A stretch of 64,000 nucleotides of DNA from Turritopsis dohrnii (GCA_027922465.2 BQMF02000425.1:1-64000); one strand, 5' to 3'. Numbered from the stretch's first letter, positions 21,861 through 33,948 are shown. A program made the numbers and translations. The notes: a model not told the origin generated them from the letters alone.

Positions 21861-22889
21861 ACCATATGGTTGGTGAAATGCTAAATTCAGTTAGCGAAAG
21901 TTCAACGTGTTGTTCAACTTCCCGTACGTCGATAACTTTGTGGGAATTCAAATGGAATGCAAACACCATAATATCTACAATTTTCAGAAGGAAAAATGAT
22001 ATTTTCCAACAGTGATTTTAAGAAGAATAAAAGAAAAGAATTAAACAATCTTTCAAAATTTGTGAACAATAAAATGTCTTTGTAGATAATTATTACAGTT
22101 ATATGAGCAACTAAACCAGAATGCATTTCATTCGCACAACACCTGAGCATTGGCGTAAATTGACGTGTATTGGGGCTTAAATGACTTCTCAGGAACTTTG
22201 CACCAAAATGAAATGGGACTGCTAAGCCTCAGAGCTTATTTGTCAGAGAAAAAAAATGGAAGTAACTTAGGATTCTCGTTTTCTGATTGTAAGAAGAATA
22301 TTTCTAAAAGATCCCTTTCATTTTATAGTTGTTTACTCCATTTTAGAGATGCCTTTTGTTTTGTGGTACAGCAAATGCGCTGCAGAAAATTATAATAGCT
22401 ACCGAAAGCAAAGTGATTGGGGAAAAAATGGCTTTTGTATTTCTGGAAAACCATTTTTCGTTTACGTTCAAAAAGAAGTAATCGCTGACATACAAATATG
22501 TAAATAGTAAGCAGGAGTAAGTAAGTAAGCATGAGGTTTTTGATACACTGCTAGTGATACACTGCTAGTGAAACACTGCTAGATCTTTGTACATAGAGTG
22601 ACGAACAACTATAGTCAAATTAGTAAAAGTAATTGTTGCCATGGTTACTCTGGCTTGTTTTCAGTTCTCTACTTTGTTGACAAACTTATAAATCAAGAAC
22701 TGCTCTTGCAAAGCAAATATAACTTTAAAACGGAACAGGTTTTTACTGGAAGTAATTTAAAGCAAAATTTGTCATTATAACAGTGTTGATGTTGACAAAT
22801 GGCAATAAATTTTTTTTGCTTTTCACAATTATGAACTGAGAACTAATTCAGGAATCCAGTGATGTTGATGACTTGTTTTTGAAGCTGTT
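21861..22889. other. 3' flank of the receptor gene
   Basis: No second gene supported. AATAAA-type signals occur (for example about 22068). A short GATACACTGCTAGT-type repeat lies near 22546-22582. Otherwise nothing recognised. Confidence 0.4.
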
Positions 22890-23149
22890 TTCTATACAGT
22901 ATAACAAAGCGTTTCCATTAAAAGAATTTAACCTAAGGCCAAAAAATCTCCTCAGCCCATGGATGACGCCAGGTCAAAGACTGTACGAAAAATTTCTGAA
23001 GAGCAAAACATGCAGAAATGAAAGTTAATATAAAGCTACCAAAAATCTATTTATACAGTTAAAAAAAAATTTTAAAAAAGAACTCAAAATTATTGATCCA
23101 AAATAGTGCGAATACCAAAAAATGTGGGGCGTTATCAAGGAAATTTTAA

Positions 23150-23954
23150 AGGGAAATTAAGCCTTCATGAAAAATTTTTTATATTAGTTGCAGAAAGGTC
23201 TCATTAATCCTCTGTGATCATTAAAAATTGTCAAAAACTATAATTATACTCAATTTTTCGTTATTTAATAACTAACAACAGACGCCATTGCTGCTTACAA
23301 AATAGCACTCCGATGGAGATCATGCGAATTTTTGACGTCACAGCGCGAGCGATCTGTTTGTAGTGATAGCGTGAACGTGAAGATTTTGTTGTTTTTGTTG
23401 ATGAAATTTTGTTAATAAAATTTTGTTAATAAAATTTAATAATAATTTTGTTAATAAAACCTTTATTAAAAAGTATTTCGTTTTAGATTTAGAGCAGGTA
23501 TATGTGCGTAAGTGAGTTTTTGAACAAATGTGTATATTTTAGATGTATAAAAAATGAAATCTTCAGTATGACTGTTTTTGTTTTTCTTGAATTGTTAACG
23601 ATAAACTTATTTTACATTTTGCTGTTTCTTGATGTTTAAGATTGCTATGTTGGTGAACAATAAACATCTTCGTGTTGTCTTTGTTGTTTTTCTACTGTTT
23701 CTCGTATCTTTAGAACATAGGCGTAAAAAACATGTCATCATGTGCTGCCTACGTCTGATGTTTCTGCAAATGAAATTCGCTCTATGACGTCATGATATTT
23801 ATAACGAAAGCCGTAATGGCGATTTAACTAAGTTGTTTTTTTAGCAGTTTTTTTCATTTGGAATACTTTTTATACATAAAAAGGTGTTCCTCTATGATAA
23901 ATGAAGTATTTCATGCTCAAAATCAGAAAAGAAATTTTAAGGCTTAATTTCCCT
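23150..23954. mobile_element. TTAA-flanked MITE inserted in the LINE relic
   Basis: Terminal inverted repeats AGGGAAATTAAGCCTT (left) and AAGGCTTAATTTCCCT (right), flanked on both sides by TTAA (23146-23149 and 23955-23958). Removing the element and one TTAA restores a continuous LINE reading frame across the site, supporting a real insertion with TTAA duplication, as in piggyBac-type elements. 805 bp, no transposase seen. A second member is at 32269-32738. Confidence 0.8.
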
Positions 23955-24493
23955 TTAAGGAAAACAAAATCTTCGAAAAGCAAGATCTTACTTGACGATG
24001 TAAGCTTGTACTTACGAAAAGCTTCGTGTGGTTTTAATATATAAATCTTTACATGCATTTTTGATACAATTATTATTCACTGGCTGTTATTTTCTAAGAT
24101 GTAGCTTACCGAAATTTATTGAAACTAATAAAAAACTTGTATATGATAAAAAGGAAATTGCAATTTATTGCTTTTAATGATTTTTATGCAAGAGGAAGAG
24201 TTGATTTAGCTGATTTAGAAAAAATCCCTGCTTGCAATAAGTCACCGATGTTCTTTCTCGAATAGTTTGATAACATCATGCAAGAGTCCAACTTGACAGA
24301 AACTGAACTACTTGACACTTTTAAAAGGCCAAGAAATGATGAGATCAGCGTAAATCTTATTCAACACACCTTTGATATCATAAAAAAATCCTCTGTTGCA
24401 TATTTTTAGACTTTCTCTCGATACAGGGAAATTCCTAAATAACATGAAGATTGCAAAAGTCAATCCTAACTTCAAAGCAGGAGAAGAGTCTAA

Positions 24494-25263
24494 GGGGCTG
24501 ATTACATGATCACTTTTTATCCCGGGTACCCGTGTTATACACGTGTTGCGCGAAATGGATAGCGCAGGAAAAACAAAAAATCGAGATGGCGGCGAACGAT
24601 GTGTTTCTTCTCAAAAATTATATTCTGTTAATTGGAATGTTGTGTTTTCAACTTAATGGTTTAATTTTCTTTATGGGACTTTATCAAAAGCATACAAATG
24701 ACATTTGTGTGTGTGGGTGGGTCTGGTGTGGGTTGTCAATGGTAGAGATGATACTTGGTGGAGAATTTTAATCACTGGTATTTCACCAAAATCCTTGTGG
24801 CACAAGAACTTTAGAATGGACGAAGATTGTTTTCTTCTTCTGTGTGAACATTTAAGACCTTACATTTCACCTGACCATAATTCTCCTAATCATCGTATCC
24901 GCAGCCTGAGACCATGACGTTGGTCCATCTAAACTTAAACTTTGTAGTTTTGTTGGATTGACTCGTGTTTGCTTCTGAAGACGCCATGTTTATAATGAAA
25001 ATATACTACACTGCGCATGTGTTGAAATCAAATCTCATCCCGGATACCGGGCTGGCTGGGTTATTTGATATTACATGCATCCTTTTTGGCTCGACACTCG
25101 AGATATCTCGGTTTGTCAAACCGAGATATCCCGGAGGCCGAGACGAAAAGTATACATGTAATTGCACTTGTAAAAATAAGAGAATTTGTTAGACAAAGTG
25201 AGCTAGCCCGGCACCCGAGATATCCCGCCACCCGGGACAAAAAGTGATCATGTAATCAGCTCC
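24494..25263 (+). mobile_element. PIF/Harbinger element, internally deleted, with transposase fragment
   Basis: Inverted termini of about 33 bp: GGGGCTGATTACATGATCAC... at the left and ...GTGATCATGTAATCAGCTCC at the right, flanked by a TAA target duplication (24491-24493, 25264-25266). Three-base TWA duplications are diagnostic of PIF/Harbinger. Inside (about 24750-24915) is the N-terminal transposase signature WHKNFRMDEDCFLLLCEHLRP followed by YISPDHNSP, in a frame that soon stops; the DDE catalytic part is missing. Inserted into an RT relic between SNYRP-proximal codons. Confidence 0.88.
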
Positions 25264-25816
25264 TAATATCTCGAATTATAGACCGATATCCATATTTCCT
25301 TGCTTTACAATAGACTCTATAAATATCTTGTTGACAACACTATGTTGTACCAGAAACAATTAGGCCATTCTACTGACCATACAATATTAATCCTAGTGAA
25401 CGATCTCGGTGATGCTTTTGAAAATAATCTATGCACACTAGGAGCTTTATCGATCTCTCCATATACGTCCATGATCTCTCGAAGGCATTTGATACAGTAG
25501 ATCTTCTATCAAAACTAAAACACTATGTACGCAATAATAACTTCTTGTGGTTTAAAAACTACCTCACTAATCGAAAACAATGTGTTTCGTATGGAACAAA
25601 AAAAACCTCTCTTAAACTTTGAACATGTAGTGTACCCCAAGGATTCATTCTTGGCCCTTTGCTTTTTTTTATTATATGTAAATACGGTGGCTCATATCTG
25701 CCACACATGTTGAGCTGTTGAATAAGGATTTCTTCAGTTTCGGAAGCGACATTCTTAGACTGCACATTCTTAACTGCCATTTCGGCCGGTAGTAGTAGGA
25801 GGAGTAGTTCAAGGGT

Positions 25817-25859
25817 GTTTTATTACGGTATTCGCTTCGTTGCTACCGTAATAACACAA
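25817..25859. repeat. Hairpin palindrome
   Basis: GTGTTTTATTACGGTA and TACCGTAATAACAC are near-perfect inverted arms around a 13-base loop, sitting in foreign sequence (about 25700-25870) that interrupts the LINE relic. Function unknown; possibly the end of a small insertion. Confidence 0.6.
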
Positions 25860-26544
25860 AAATAACCAGTAACAGTCACAAAGTTTCTTGAAATTTACGT
25901 AGATGAAAATCTGACATGGACAAATCAAATTGAATATACACACTCACTTTTGAGTGAGTTTTTTTTCAAAGGAATTGGCGCATTAAAGCTAAAACCATTT
26001 TGAACAAACATCTTTTAAAGCAACTTTATTACTTATTATTATTATCATTTATTATTCTTTGTCACTCGCTATATAAATGTAATATTGACTAGCACGCAAA
26101 AAAAGTAAACTAAAATCTCTTTTTGACCGTCAGAAGCATGCCATCAGAGGTATACACAATAAAGATCGTTTTACTCATACAAAGCCTCTCTTTGCAGAAT
26201 CCTCCATACCAACGCTTACAAACTTAACATTTTTTAAGTGTAAAACGAAACAATCACCATCTGTTTTTCACAGTCTTTACACACGCAAACGCCAAAACAA
26301 ATATACAACTAGAAATGCAAGAATTTGATTTAAACCGATGTTCAAAAATAAGCTCAGTCAATTTAGTACTTCATATCGTGGACCACACTTGTGGAATGCT
26401 CTCGTTTCATCATCGAATTCTCTTTCAGATATTGAATATGTTCCTCAATTCTAAGAAATTATTAAAAACATTGAATTACTTTGTTGATCTCGAAATATGG
26501 ATCCTGACGAGCGAAAAACGTCAACATCCAACATTTCCTTAATA

Positions 26545-26752
26545 GAATGCAATTCTCCGGCTATAACGAATACGATAGAAAACTAACATACAAACGAGCG
26601 CCACAAAAGTTTACAACCATCATCAATAACGCCAAAAATGGAATCTGCACACTGTACCGTTCAAAATTTTGGCACAAACAAGAACGCGAGAAAGAGAAAC
26701 ACTGTAAATGAAACAACTGGTTCCAACCTGATAAATACGACACTGTAATGTT
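26545..26752 (+). mobile_element. Penelope-like (GIY-YIG) retroelement relic, upstream part
   Basis: The plus strand encodes QFSGYNEYDRKLTYKRAPQK and NNWFQPDKYDTVMFVE with one stop between. This matches the region between RT and the GIY-YIG linker in Penelope-like elements. It appears to be continued at 29646-29882, on the other side of the LINE. Confidence 0.55.
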
Positions 26753-29645
26753 TGTCGAATTATTATTTATTTATTTATTTCACAAATATTTAGACAGGAT
26801 AGCCTCTCAGTACTAAATACTGCTATCATGAGGGTCCTGTTCTTTAAAATATTACAATTATTGACACATAAAAATGATGTAAATTAAATATATATACTAC
26901 AAATGTATTGCTAATACTAAAAATATCAATTTAAAATTTAAACTAACAGTGAGGGCCACTTTACACTTAGAATAAAAAGACTAACAGATGAGTAAGCTTC
27001 AGCTACTAATAAGTAGAAATTTAGAGACTAAAAGAGAACAACATCAAATGTTGAGATATCAAGATGTGAAGACTAGATGACAATGTAGTAAATAAAAATT
27101 AAAAACTAAAATGACATATTGTATACGCATAAATACCATGAGACCTACATTAAAAAATGATTATTAACCATAGTTATAAACGTGCTAAAATTGCTATCCT
27201 TCCTAATTTCGACCGGAAGATTATTATAAATTTTAGCTCCTGAATATTGAAAAGATTTTCTGAAAAATTCTAGTTTTATAACAGGCATTTCAATTAAAAT
27301 ACCAGAATTTCTTGTCGTTCTAATACGATCTTTCAGCGAAAAATAATTTCTGAAAACATCCGAGGCTTTTCCATCTATACACTTTCGTACCATTACGCAC
27401 GCATTTCGTTTGAAGATATTCTTAATTGGCACAGACTGTTCTCCCAATATTGTATTTCTACGTCTTTCCAGTGACTCGAGTTTTTCATCTTGTGATTTTG
27501 TAGTAACGAGATGCAAATTACTACAATACGTTATTACTGGTATAACCATGGCAGTGTAGATCTTCTTTACAGCATATTCGGTCAAGAATGGTTTCATTTT
27601 TGTTAACAAGTTCATTCTCTTTGATGCATTTTTGTATTTTCTTTGAAAGTCATCATTTAATGTTAACGTAGGATCTAACTCATTTCCTAGGTACGTGTAT
27701 CTCTCAGTTGAGTTGATCGTCTCACCACGATATCGAATTTCCATTGTTTTCCCTTTCAGCCTCTGAGCCGTTCCAAAAAGCATCGACTCTGTTTTACCCT
27801 TTTTCATATTAATAATTAATTCATTTTGATAGCAAAAATGTGATATCATATCCATGTCTTGGTTAATACTACTGTTAATGATATTAATCTCTTTATCGGA
27901 AAAGTAAAGCACGGTGTCATCAGCGTACATGATAATGTGTGAGTGACGTAAACAATCTGCAATGGTATCGAAGAAGAGAAGGAAGAGTAAGGGGCCCAGA
28001 ATGGACCCCTGCGGGACACCAGAGTTGACTGATTCTTCATCTGATCTGACACCATCGATCTCGACAAGCTGCTTTCGGTTAAATAAGTAGGATTTAAACC
28101 AGTTTAGCTCTTTACCTCCGAATCCATACAAAGTTAGTTTTTCTAATAGCGTTGCATGATTTATAGTGTCGAAAGCTCGTCTGAGGTCGAGAAAGACAGC
28201 TCCAACTAACTTTCCCTGGTGCACTTTTTTACGTATTTCATCACAGAGGAAAATGGCTGCTTGCTCAGTCGAACGATTCTTTCTATAACCGTATTGACTT
28301 TCAGATAGAAGCTTGTTGTTTTCAAGATACTCAACAACTTGAGAGTGAACAGCTCTTTCACAGATTTTCGATAAGATCGGTAACACCGATATAGGACGAT
28401 AATTCTCGGGTTTGTCTGTTGGTCCGGATTTGTGAATTGGTGTGACTCTTGCTCTCTTCCATAACTCTGGAAACGTGGAGGTTTTTATAGATAAGTTAAT
28501 TATGTACGTGATAATTGGCGATAAGCTGTCAGCACAGTCTTTTAATACAGTCGCTGGAATCTCGTCTAAGCCGGTCGCTTTCTTTCTTCTGATGTTTTTC
28601 AGTTGTTTGCGAATGAAAACGTTGGATACATATTCGAAACAAAATTCGGAGTTGGTTTTTGGAGGTTGTGATATTGGTTGTCTCCATACAAAGTCAACAA
28701 GTTTAAAAGATTTCCGTTTAAGGTCGTTGACAATTGAAGAAAAATAGTTGGAAAATTCGCTAACCTTTTCCTCTTTATAAATTTTTGTAGCAGGCTTGGA
28801 TTTTGTGGGAAAAATTTTTTTCAATATATCCCAAAATTGTTTCGGTTGGTTCTGGTTTTCATGCAATAATTTTTTGTAATAGTCTCCACGTGCTTTGCGC
28901 AGCATGTTATTGCAGTGATTTCGGGAATATTTAAAATTTCTCCAGTCTGCTTCAGCTTTTGTTCTTCTTGCTTTTCTTAACAGTTTGTCTCTGAGATCCA
29001 TTTGTTGTCTCGCAGCCTCGTCTATCCACGGACATGGCCGGCCCTTGATCCTTTTTTGTATGAACGGAATGTGTTTGTTAATTATCTCAGTAAGAATCGA
29101 ATTAAGGTACTCAACAGCTTTGTTTACATCAGACATGTTGAATAATCGAGACCAGTCAGTGTTACGTATTTCTGTTGCTATAATTGTTGGATCGTAATTA
29201 CGATAGTTTCTACATTTTACATACTTTGGTTTAAATTTAACAAAGTGTTTCTCTCTGATGCATCCGACCATATCATGATCTGATATTGCCATCGGAATGA
29301 CAAAAGAAGTTTTAATAGTCTCTTTTGAGGTTGTGGCAATAATATCAATTAAATTTGCAGAAGTCGTAGTTGTCCTTGTTGGTTCATTTATTGTTTGATA
29401 AAAACCAAGTGTTGAAAGAATGTTTTTGAATTCTTTATTGCCTTTATTACTGTCATTTGCTTCCCGATAGTTAACGTTACAATCTCCCAGGATAATGATC
29501 TCTGAATAAGTCATTAATGATTTGGACAAAACATTTTGGAGCTCTTTATTAAAATGTTTTGACAAATATTTCGAATCGTTTGGAGGTCTGTAAATAACTT
29601 TTATAAGGAAAGATTTGCTTTTGTGTGTTAAAATTTCGACAGCTA
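26753..29645 (-). mobile_element. CR1/L2-like non-LTR retrotransposon, 5' truncated, long open RT frame
   Basis: The minus-strand frame 29715-27145 is uninterrupted (856 codons). Its first ~22 codons read antisense through the neighbouring Penelope relic, so LINE sequence begins near 29645. Domains: second half of the APE endonuclease (IYRPPN, IILGDCNVNY, ISDHDM), linker, RT (YRPISVLPILSKICE, FLDLRRAFDTINH, SGVPQGSILGPLLF, catalytic MYADDTVLYF, YTYLGNELDP) and a C-terminal tail to 27145. The 3' UTR ends in an AAAT repeat at 26753-26785, typical of CR1/L2. Family knowledge: RT copies the RNA at a nicked target. The N-terminal half of the endonuclease is absent, so it is probably dead on arrival but young, since no stops have accumulated. 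Confidence 0.88.
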
Positions 29646-29882
29646 TGCTGTGTAAAAGTCTGCGAGACACCGAATAGCGAATTACAAAGAAAATTCCAAC
29701 ACATCGTAAATGCAAATAACCTAAAGATTAAAGTGATAGAAAAAGCAGGATCTACAATAAAGAAACAACTTGTTAGATCAAACCCATTCAACAATACAAC
29801 ATGTAATGACGATACCTGCAAAGTCTGCGACGGCAACAACAACAGCTGCAAAAGCCGAGAAGTAGTATATGAAATAAGTTGA
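29646..29882 (+). mobile_element. Penelope-like retroelement relic, downstream part (linker to GIY-YIG)
   Basis: Plus-strand ORF with TPNSELQRKFQHIV, KIKVIEKAGSTIKKQL, RSNPFNN and a Cys-rich CxxxxCxVCxxxxxxC block ending VVYEIS. This is the conserved linker that precedes the GIY-YIG nuclease in Poseidon/Neptune-type Penelope elements. The frame stops right after VVYEIS, where the nuclease would begin. It continues the fragment at 26545-26752, with the LINE inserted between. Confidence 0.7.
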
Positions 29883-29889
29883 CTCCTCA

Positions 29890-31500
29890 ATTGACTCCTT
29901 CTTCAATGGACATTGCACGTCCTTTTTGATCTCCTCGAGCCGCTTTTGATTTTCTTTACGCTTGGCTGCTGGGATTTTCAGTTTGATTTTGATCTGATCT
30001 TGGGGGATCTCTTCATAGATTGTCTGGTGGCTCTTCAGTTTCCCTTTGATTGATTGGGTGATGTTGATGGAGTTCTCATGCTCAGTGTCACACATATGAG
30101 ATGGAATGATGAGTCCCATTCCACCGAAACTTGGTGGAAGAGAGAGGAGTTGACGATCGGCGGTGTTGAATTCGTGACCTTGGAAGAGTGTCTTTATAAA
30201 TTTGTCGATAGCTTTGTCCAGAGGTATCAGTTTTTCCTTGATGTTAGGTGTTGTTCTCATAATGTAGTGATGTCGTAGCGATGTCGCAGACCATGGATGA
30301 AAGCGGCAAACGCAAGATGTGGTTGTGATTTTGGAACTTCTTGAAGTTGATTCAACTCGGTAGTCCAATCTACGACTTTGTTCTCGATGAAGCTCTTGGT
30401 GGTCACGTCATCGCCTATCACGGTACCGAGATGTTTTCTGCCATGGGTTGTTATTTTGATGGAAGAGCTGTCAAACATCTCTCTCTTTCGCAGTATCGAG
30501 GTTTTCTTCCTTGACAACTAGCCACGATTTTGATTCTTCAACGTGATATCCGAGGAGTGGACCATGTTTAATGATTGTGTCCCACCAGACTTTAAGTGAT
30601 TTTAATCGTCCGGCGCCAGTGATATCGCCGGCGAATGCAACTTGAAGGATTTTGTTCGTTTGCAAGGACATTGCAACCGGATCACCTTGCGTGGTGCCTT
30701 CGTGTGACTTGATTTCTCCTCCCCCGTTGATGAATAGACGAGCAGGTCTTGAGTAACAATTTACAAGGTAGGTTGCCAATTAATTGGACATAAGATTTTG
30801 ATGTTATGAAGGGCATTTTGACGATTTAAAGAATTGAAAGCTACTCCTGCTTGTTGACCAGCGCATAGTTGTTGGTATCCAGCTGCGTTTATTATGTCTT
30901 GTTTCACGATTTGCGATACAGCTTTCCCCATTATTCGCCTGAACACTTCGCCTATTCCGATGGGTCTGATTCCTGGTGATTTATCGAGTGGGATGAGGCG
31001 ACAGGATGGGGTCTTTTATCTCGTACGAACAAAGTTTTCGAGTCATAAGAGTGATAGAATGACAGAGATCGTTTGCAGAAGTTCCGAAGATCATGTTGTT
31101 TGTCATTCTCTTCCCATGCATCGGAATCAAGGTTTGATGGGCCGTGAGGTCCTTTCGTTCGAAGCGCACACTTTCGTATAAAGTCAGCGTTTATACCATC
31201 GTAGATAATCACATCGATATCGCGGATTGGACCAGCTAGGGTCATATCGTCATTCAAAGGTGAGGCTTCTGGGTGTTTCTCCATCAAACCGTTGATGACT
31301 TCAGATGTAGGTGGTAGAACTCCTTTAGATGATTTTGATAGGAGTCTTATCGCTGATTGAACTTTCCCCTTTAACATTAGGTTTGTGAACAATTTGACCA
31401 TGTCGTCAAGGTTCGATTGTTTTGTTTGTTGCAATCTTCTCTGAATGCTTTCAGCTTCTTTCACGAGAGCATCGATATTTTCTTCCTGCCAGAGTTTCAT
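29890..31500 (-). mobile_element. Reverse transcriptase relic of an unassigned retroelement family
   Basis: Minus-strand fragments in order: N-terminal MKLWQEENIDALVKEAESIQ (31500), RT-like [17 protein letters not shown] (about 30960-30905), SHEGTTQGDPVAM (about 30705-30670), catalytic box read as QVAFAGDITGAG (about 30640-30605; FADD expected, so one catalytic Asp is replaced by Gly), a thumb-like KSWLVVKEEN, HGRKHLGTVIGD, and LSLPPSFGGMGLIIPS (about 30155-30110). Several frameshifts and stops. I recognise it as RT but cannot name the clade with confidence. Confidence 0.65.
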
Positions 31501-32264
31501 TCATTAAAGATAATAATAACCGTTAACGTATTCCAAAAATCATCGCTGACGAGTTGACATAAGGTCGACGAAAATATTATGATGAAAATAAACAAGAGCC
31601 TCATGGCACAAACACGATTGTAAATCTTAATTCAATGTATACGTAATTTGTGTTATAGCCATCAGTCAGGGAATTCGTAATCTTCCTTTTTGTGCGAAAC
31701 TATTGTTAATCAATCGAATATCCTTGTAATGCACATGATATTGGCAAAAAACAAGAAGGCACTATCAGGACTGAAGGCCTGAAGGTCAAAATGGAAAAAT
31801 GTTTGACTGTGAAGCAAGAAAGGTCAAATTAGCAATTTCTGAGTGATAACTAAAATGAGTGTGATTAAAGGGATTCTTGCGTCCAAACTTTTGTGATGGT
31901 AGAACTAAGTTGCTTATGAAGTCCTTTCGCAGTTTTTGGAACTTCTGTTTCCTTAGGGAGATATTTATATTTAAAAATCATCAACATGCAATGCATAATT
32001 ATGATGTAATAAGATACACATTTTTAAAGAGTTAAGATCAACATTTATAACTTCTGGATGTGTACTTTCAAAAGTACAGTTCTATAAAAGATAGAAGTTT
32101 CCTTAATTTCACATTATAACTTACATATAACTATTCTATTATATTCTAGACTATTCTATATTCTACTATTAAATATATACTATTTTATAGAATTTTGTTT
32201 GGGAAACATAGGAACATAAGCACTTTTGATGTAAAAGAATTATGTTACCGTTTTATAGCTAGCA
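31501..32264. other. Intergenic with MITE debris
   Basis: No gene supported. TTAAAGGGATTC at about 31864 and AATGCATAATTATGATGTAA at about 31990 resemble the arm of the MITE at 32269-32738, so a decayed relative probably lies here. Confidence 0.4.
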
Positions 32265-32268
32265 TTAA

Positions 32269-32738
32269 AGGGATCCTGTGATGAAAAGTTATTTTTTGGG
32301 ACACAATAGAGCTGTAAAAGTTGATTAACAAGTCTCTTTACAGTTTTTTATAATTCTTTGTGGTTTTCGAGATATCTCAATTTCAACATCTTAGATTTGA
32401 TTTATGCATTGCATAATTATGATGTAATAAGTGAGTAGTTAAAATTTCTCATCGCTTTTAATGAATATTACATCTTTGTACATTAGTAAATGAATAAAGA
32501 ATTCTAAGTGAAATGATATGATGAAGTATGAACTAAGAATATTTAGTAGTTCAAAAGTTACACACATCAAAAGCACACTCACCTATTACATCATAATTAT
32601 GCATTGCATAATTTGATATTTTTAAATTGAAATATCAGCGAAAGGAGAGGAAATTTTCAAAAACTGTAAAAAGACTTGTTAATCAACTTTTTGAGCTCTA
32701 TCATGTCCCAAAAAATAATTTTTCATCACAGGATCCCT
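32269..32738. mobile_element. Foldback-type MITE with TTAA target duplication
   Basis: Ends AGGGATCCTGTGATGAAAA and TTTTCATCACAGGATCCCT, flanked by TTAA at 32265-32268 and 32739-32742. The arms stay complementary well inward (GTTGATTAACAAGTCT versus GACTTGTTAATCAAC; TATGATGTAATAAGTG versus CTATTACATCATA), so most of the 470 bp is a large imperfect palindrome. It shares the AGGGA start and TTAA duplication with the element at 23150-23954. Confidence 0.85.
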
Positions 32739-33091
32739 TTAACTTATGAAAACATCAGCAAAACCAGAGGTACTAACTTATCTAGGAAGCTATAATCATA
32801 TTCAAGATAAATCAATTTTATTTTAATCTAGCATGGAAACATTATCTGGCAAATCTGGGACTATAAAATATGTGCCCTTGTTCAAAAAGCGGTCACCTGA
32901 TTACAATAACTGATTACAAGTACATATCGGTTACCAGTTTTTGGATGGATTGGTTAAAAGAACTTTGAACAAGTTTTTTCAATTTAAATGACATAAGCAA
33001 GTCTCTGAACAAAGCACAGGATAATATGCCAACTAAAAGTATATATATATAGTATATACTTATAAACGAATGAAAAGAAGAATATTATTTA

Positions 33092-33536
33092 CAGGGTTCG
33101 TAGCGCACTTTTCCCAAAATATTTTCCCTGGCCTTTCCTGACTTTAAGGAGTAAAAAAGGTATCATTTTCCCTGACTTTTCTTTAAAAACACCCTGTTTT
33201 CCCTGATTTTATTGCCTACTAAGACTGCCACAGAGTCAAGATTACACATTCAGAAGTATCAATTTACAGGCTAGAGAAGGGCTAAAACATTTCATAAAAC
33301 ATGTTAGTTAACTCTGAAACAAAGAAAAAAAATATTGATAGATGATTGGGTAACCAAAACTATCATTGAACAAAGTCAGTAATAGACACTGTTATAAACA
33401 GTCTTATGAAATTGTTCCCTGACTTTCCCTGACCTAAATGGTAAAGAAACTTTTTTTCTCTGACATTCCCTGACTTTCCAGAATCTTCCTGTCAAACATA
33501 GTTTTTTTCCCGATTTTCCAGACACTGTGAACCCTG
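33092..33536. mobile_element. hAT-like MITE with CAGGGTTC ends
   Basis: Starts CAGGGTTCGTAGCGCAC, ends ACTGTGAACCCTG; both sides carry TATTTA (33086-33091, 33537-33542). The other duplication copy reads CTATTTAAGTACG at the matching place with no insert (about 35053), an empty site. The interior is rich in TTCCCTGACTTTCC-like words. No coding. Confidence 0.75.
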
Positions 33537-33948
33537 TATTTAAGTATGTGTACAATACTTTGTTGCAACAAAGCTGCACAAGCTATTATCGTTGTGCGGT
33601 CAAAGCTGCACGTGTTTCTCTTCTTCTATGTTTTATTTCTTCGAGAAAGGAAGAACTCAAAAATATACATAAAACAGCAACAGCTGGAAAGGGATCACTG
33701 CTCTAATTTGAACAGAAAGAGAAATCAACTACTATTCAGCACACAATAAAGTAATCAGACCAAAAGTATACGTGATACAAAACAAGTGATCCGGTGAATG
33801 AAAGTAATGCACAAACAATATTCTCCTTGTGATAAGAAATACTGAGTATATCAATAACTTTTGTCATTAAAAAGACATCTAACAGAAAATAACATGGGAA
33901 AATTTTAATCTGTAGGATTGGCACTTAAGGTCTGGAAAATAAATTCTA

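Larger units (their letters stand above)
22890..26540 (+). mobile_element. LINE relic (CR1/L2-like), split by two later insertions
   Basis: Plus-strand fragments in order: endonuclease-RT linker (SPWMTPGQRLYEKFLKSK, about 22955-23000; WGVIKEIL, about 23124-23147), then after the TTAA element KIAKVNPNFKAGEES (about 24447-24490), then after the Harbinger element SNYRPISIFPCF (about 25266-25310), STDHTILIL, DLSKAFDTVD (about 25474-25503), SVPQGFILGPLLF (about 25630-25670), KFLEIYVDENLTW (about 25888-25920), and the C-terminal KHAIRGIHNKDRFTHTKPLF (about 26135-26190). Stops and frameshifts throughout; non-functional. Confidence 0.8.

Noticed and set aside
29625..29715. First codons of the 856-codon LINE frame as genuine N-terminus
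   Set aside because: They are antisense to the Penelope relic; the LINE begins near 29645.
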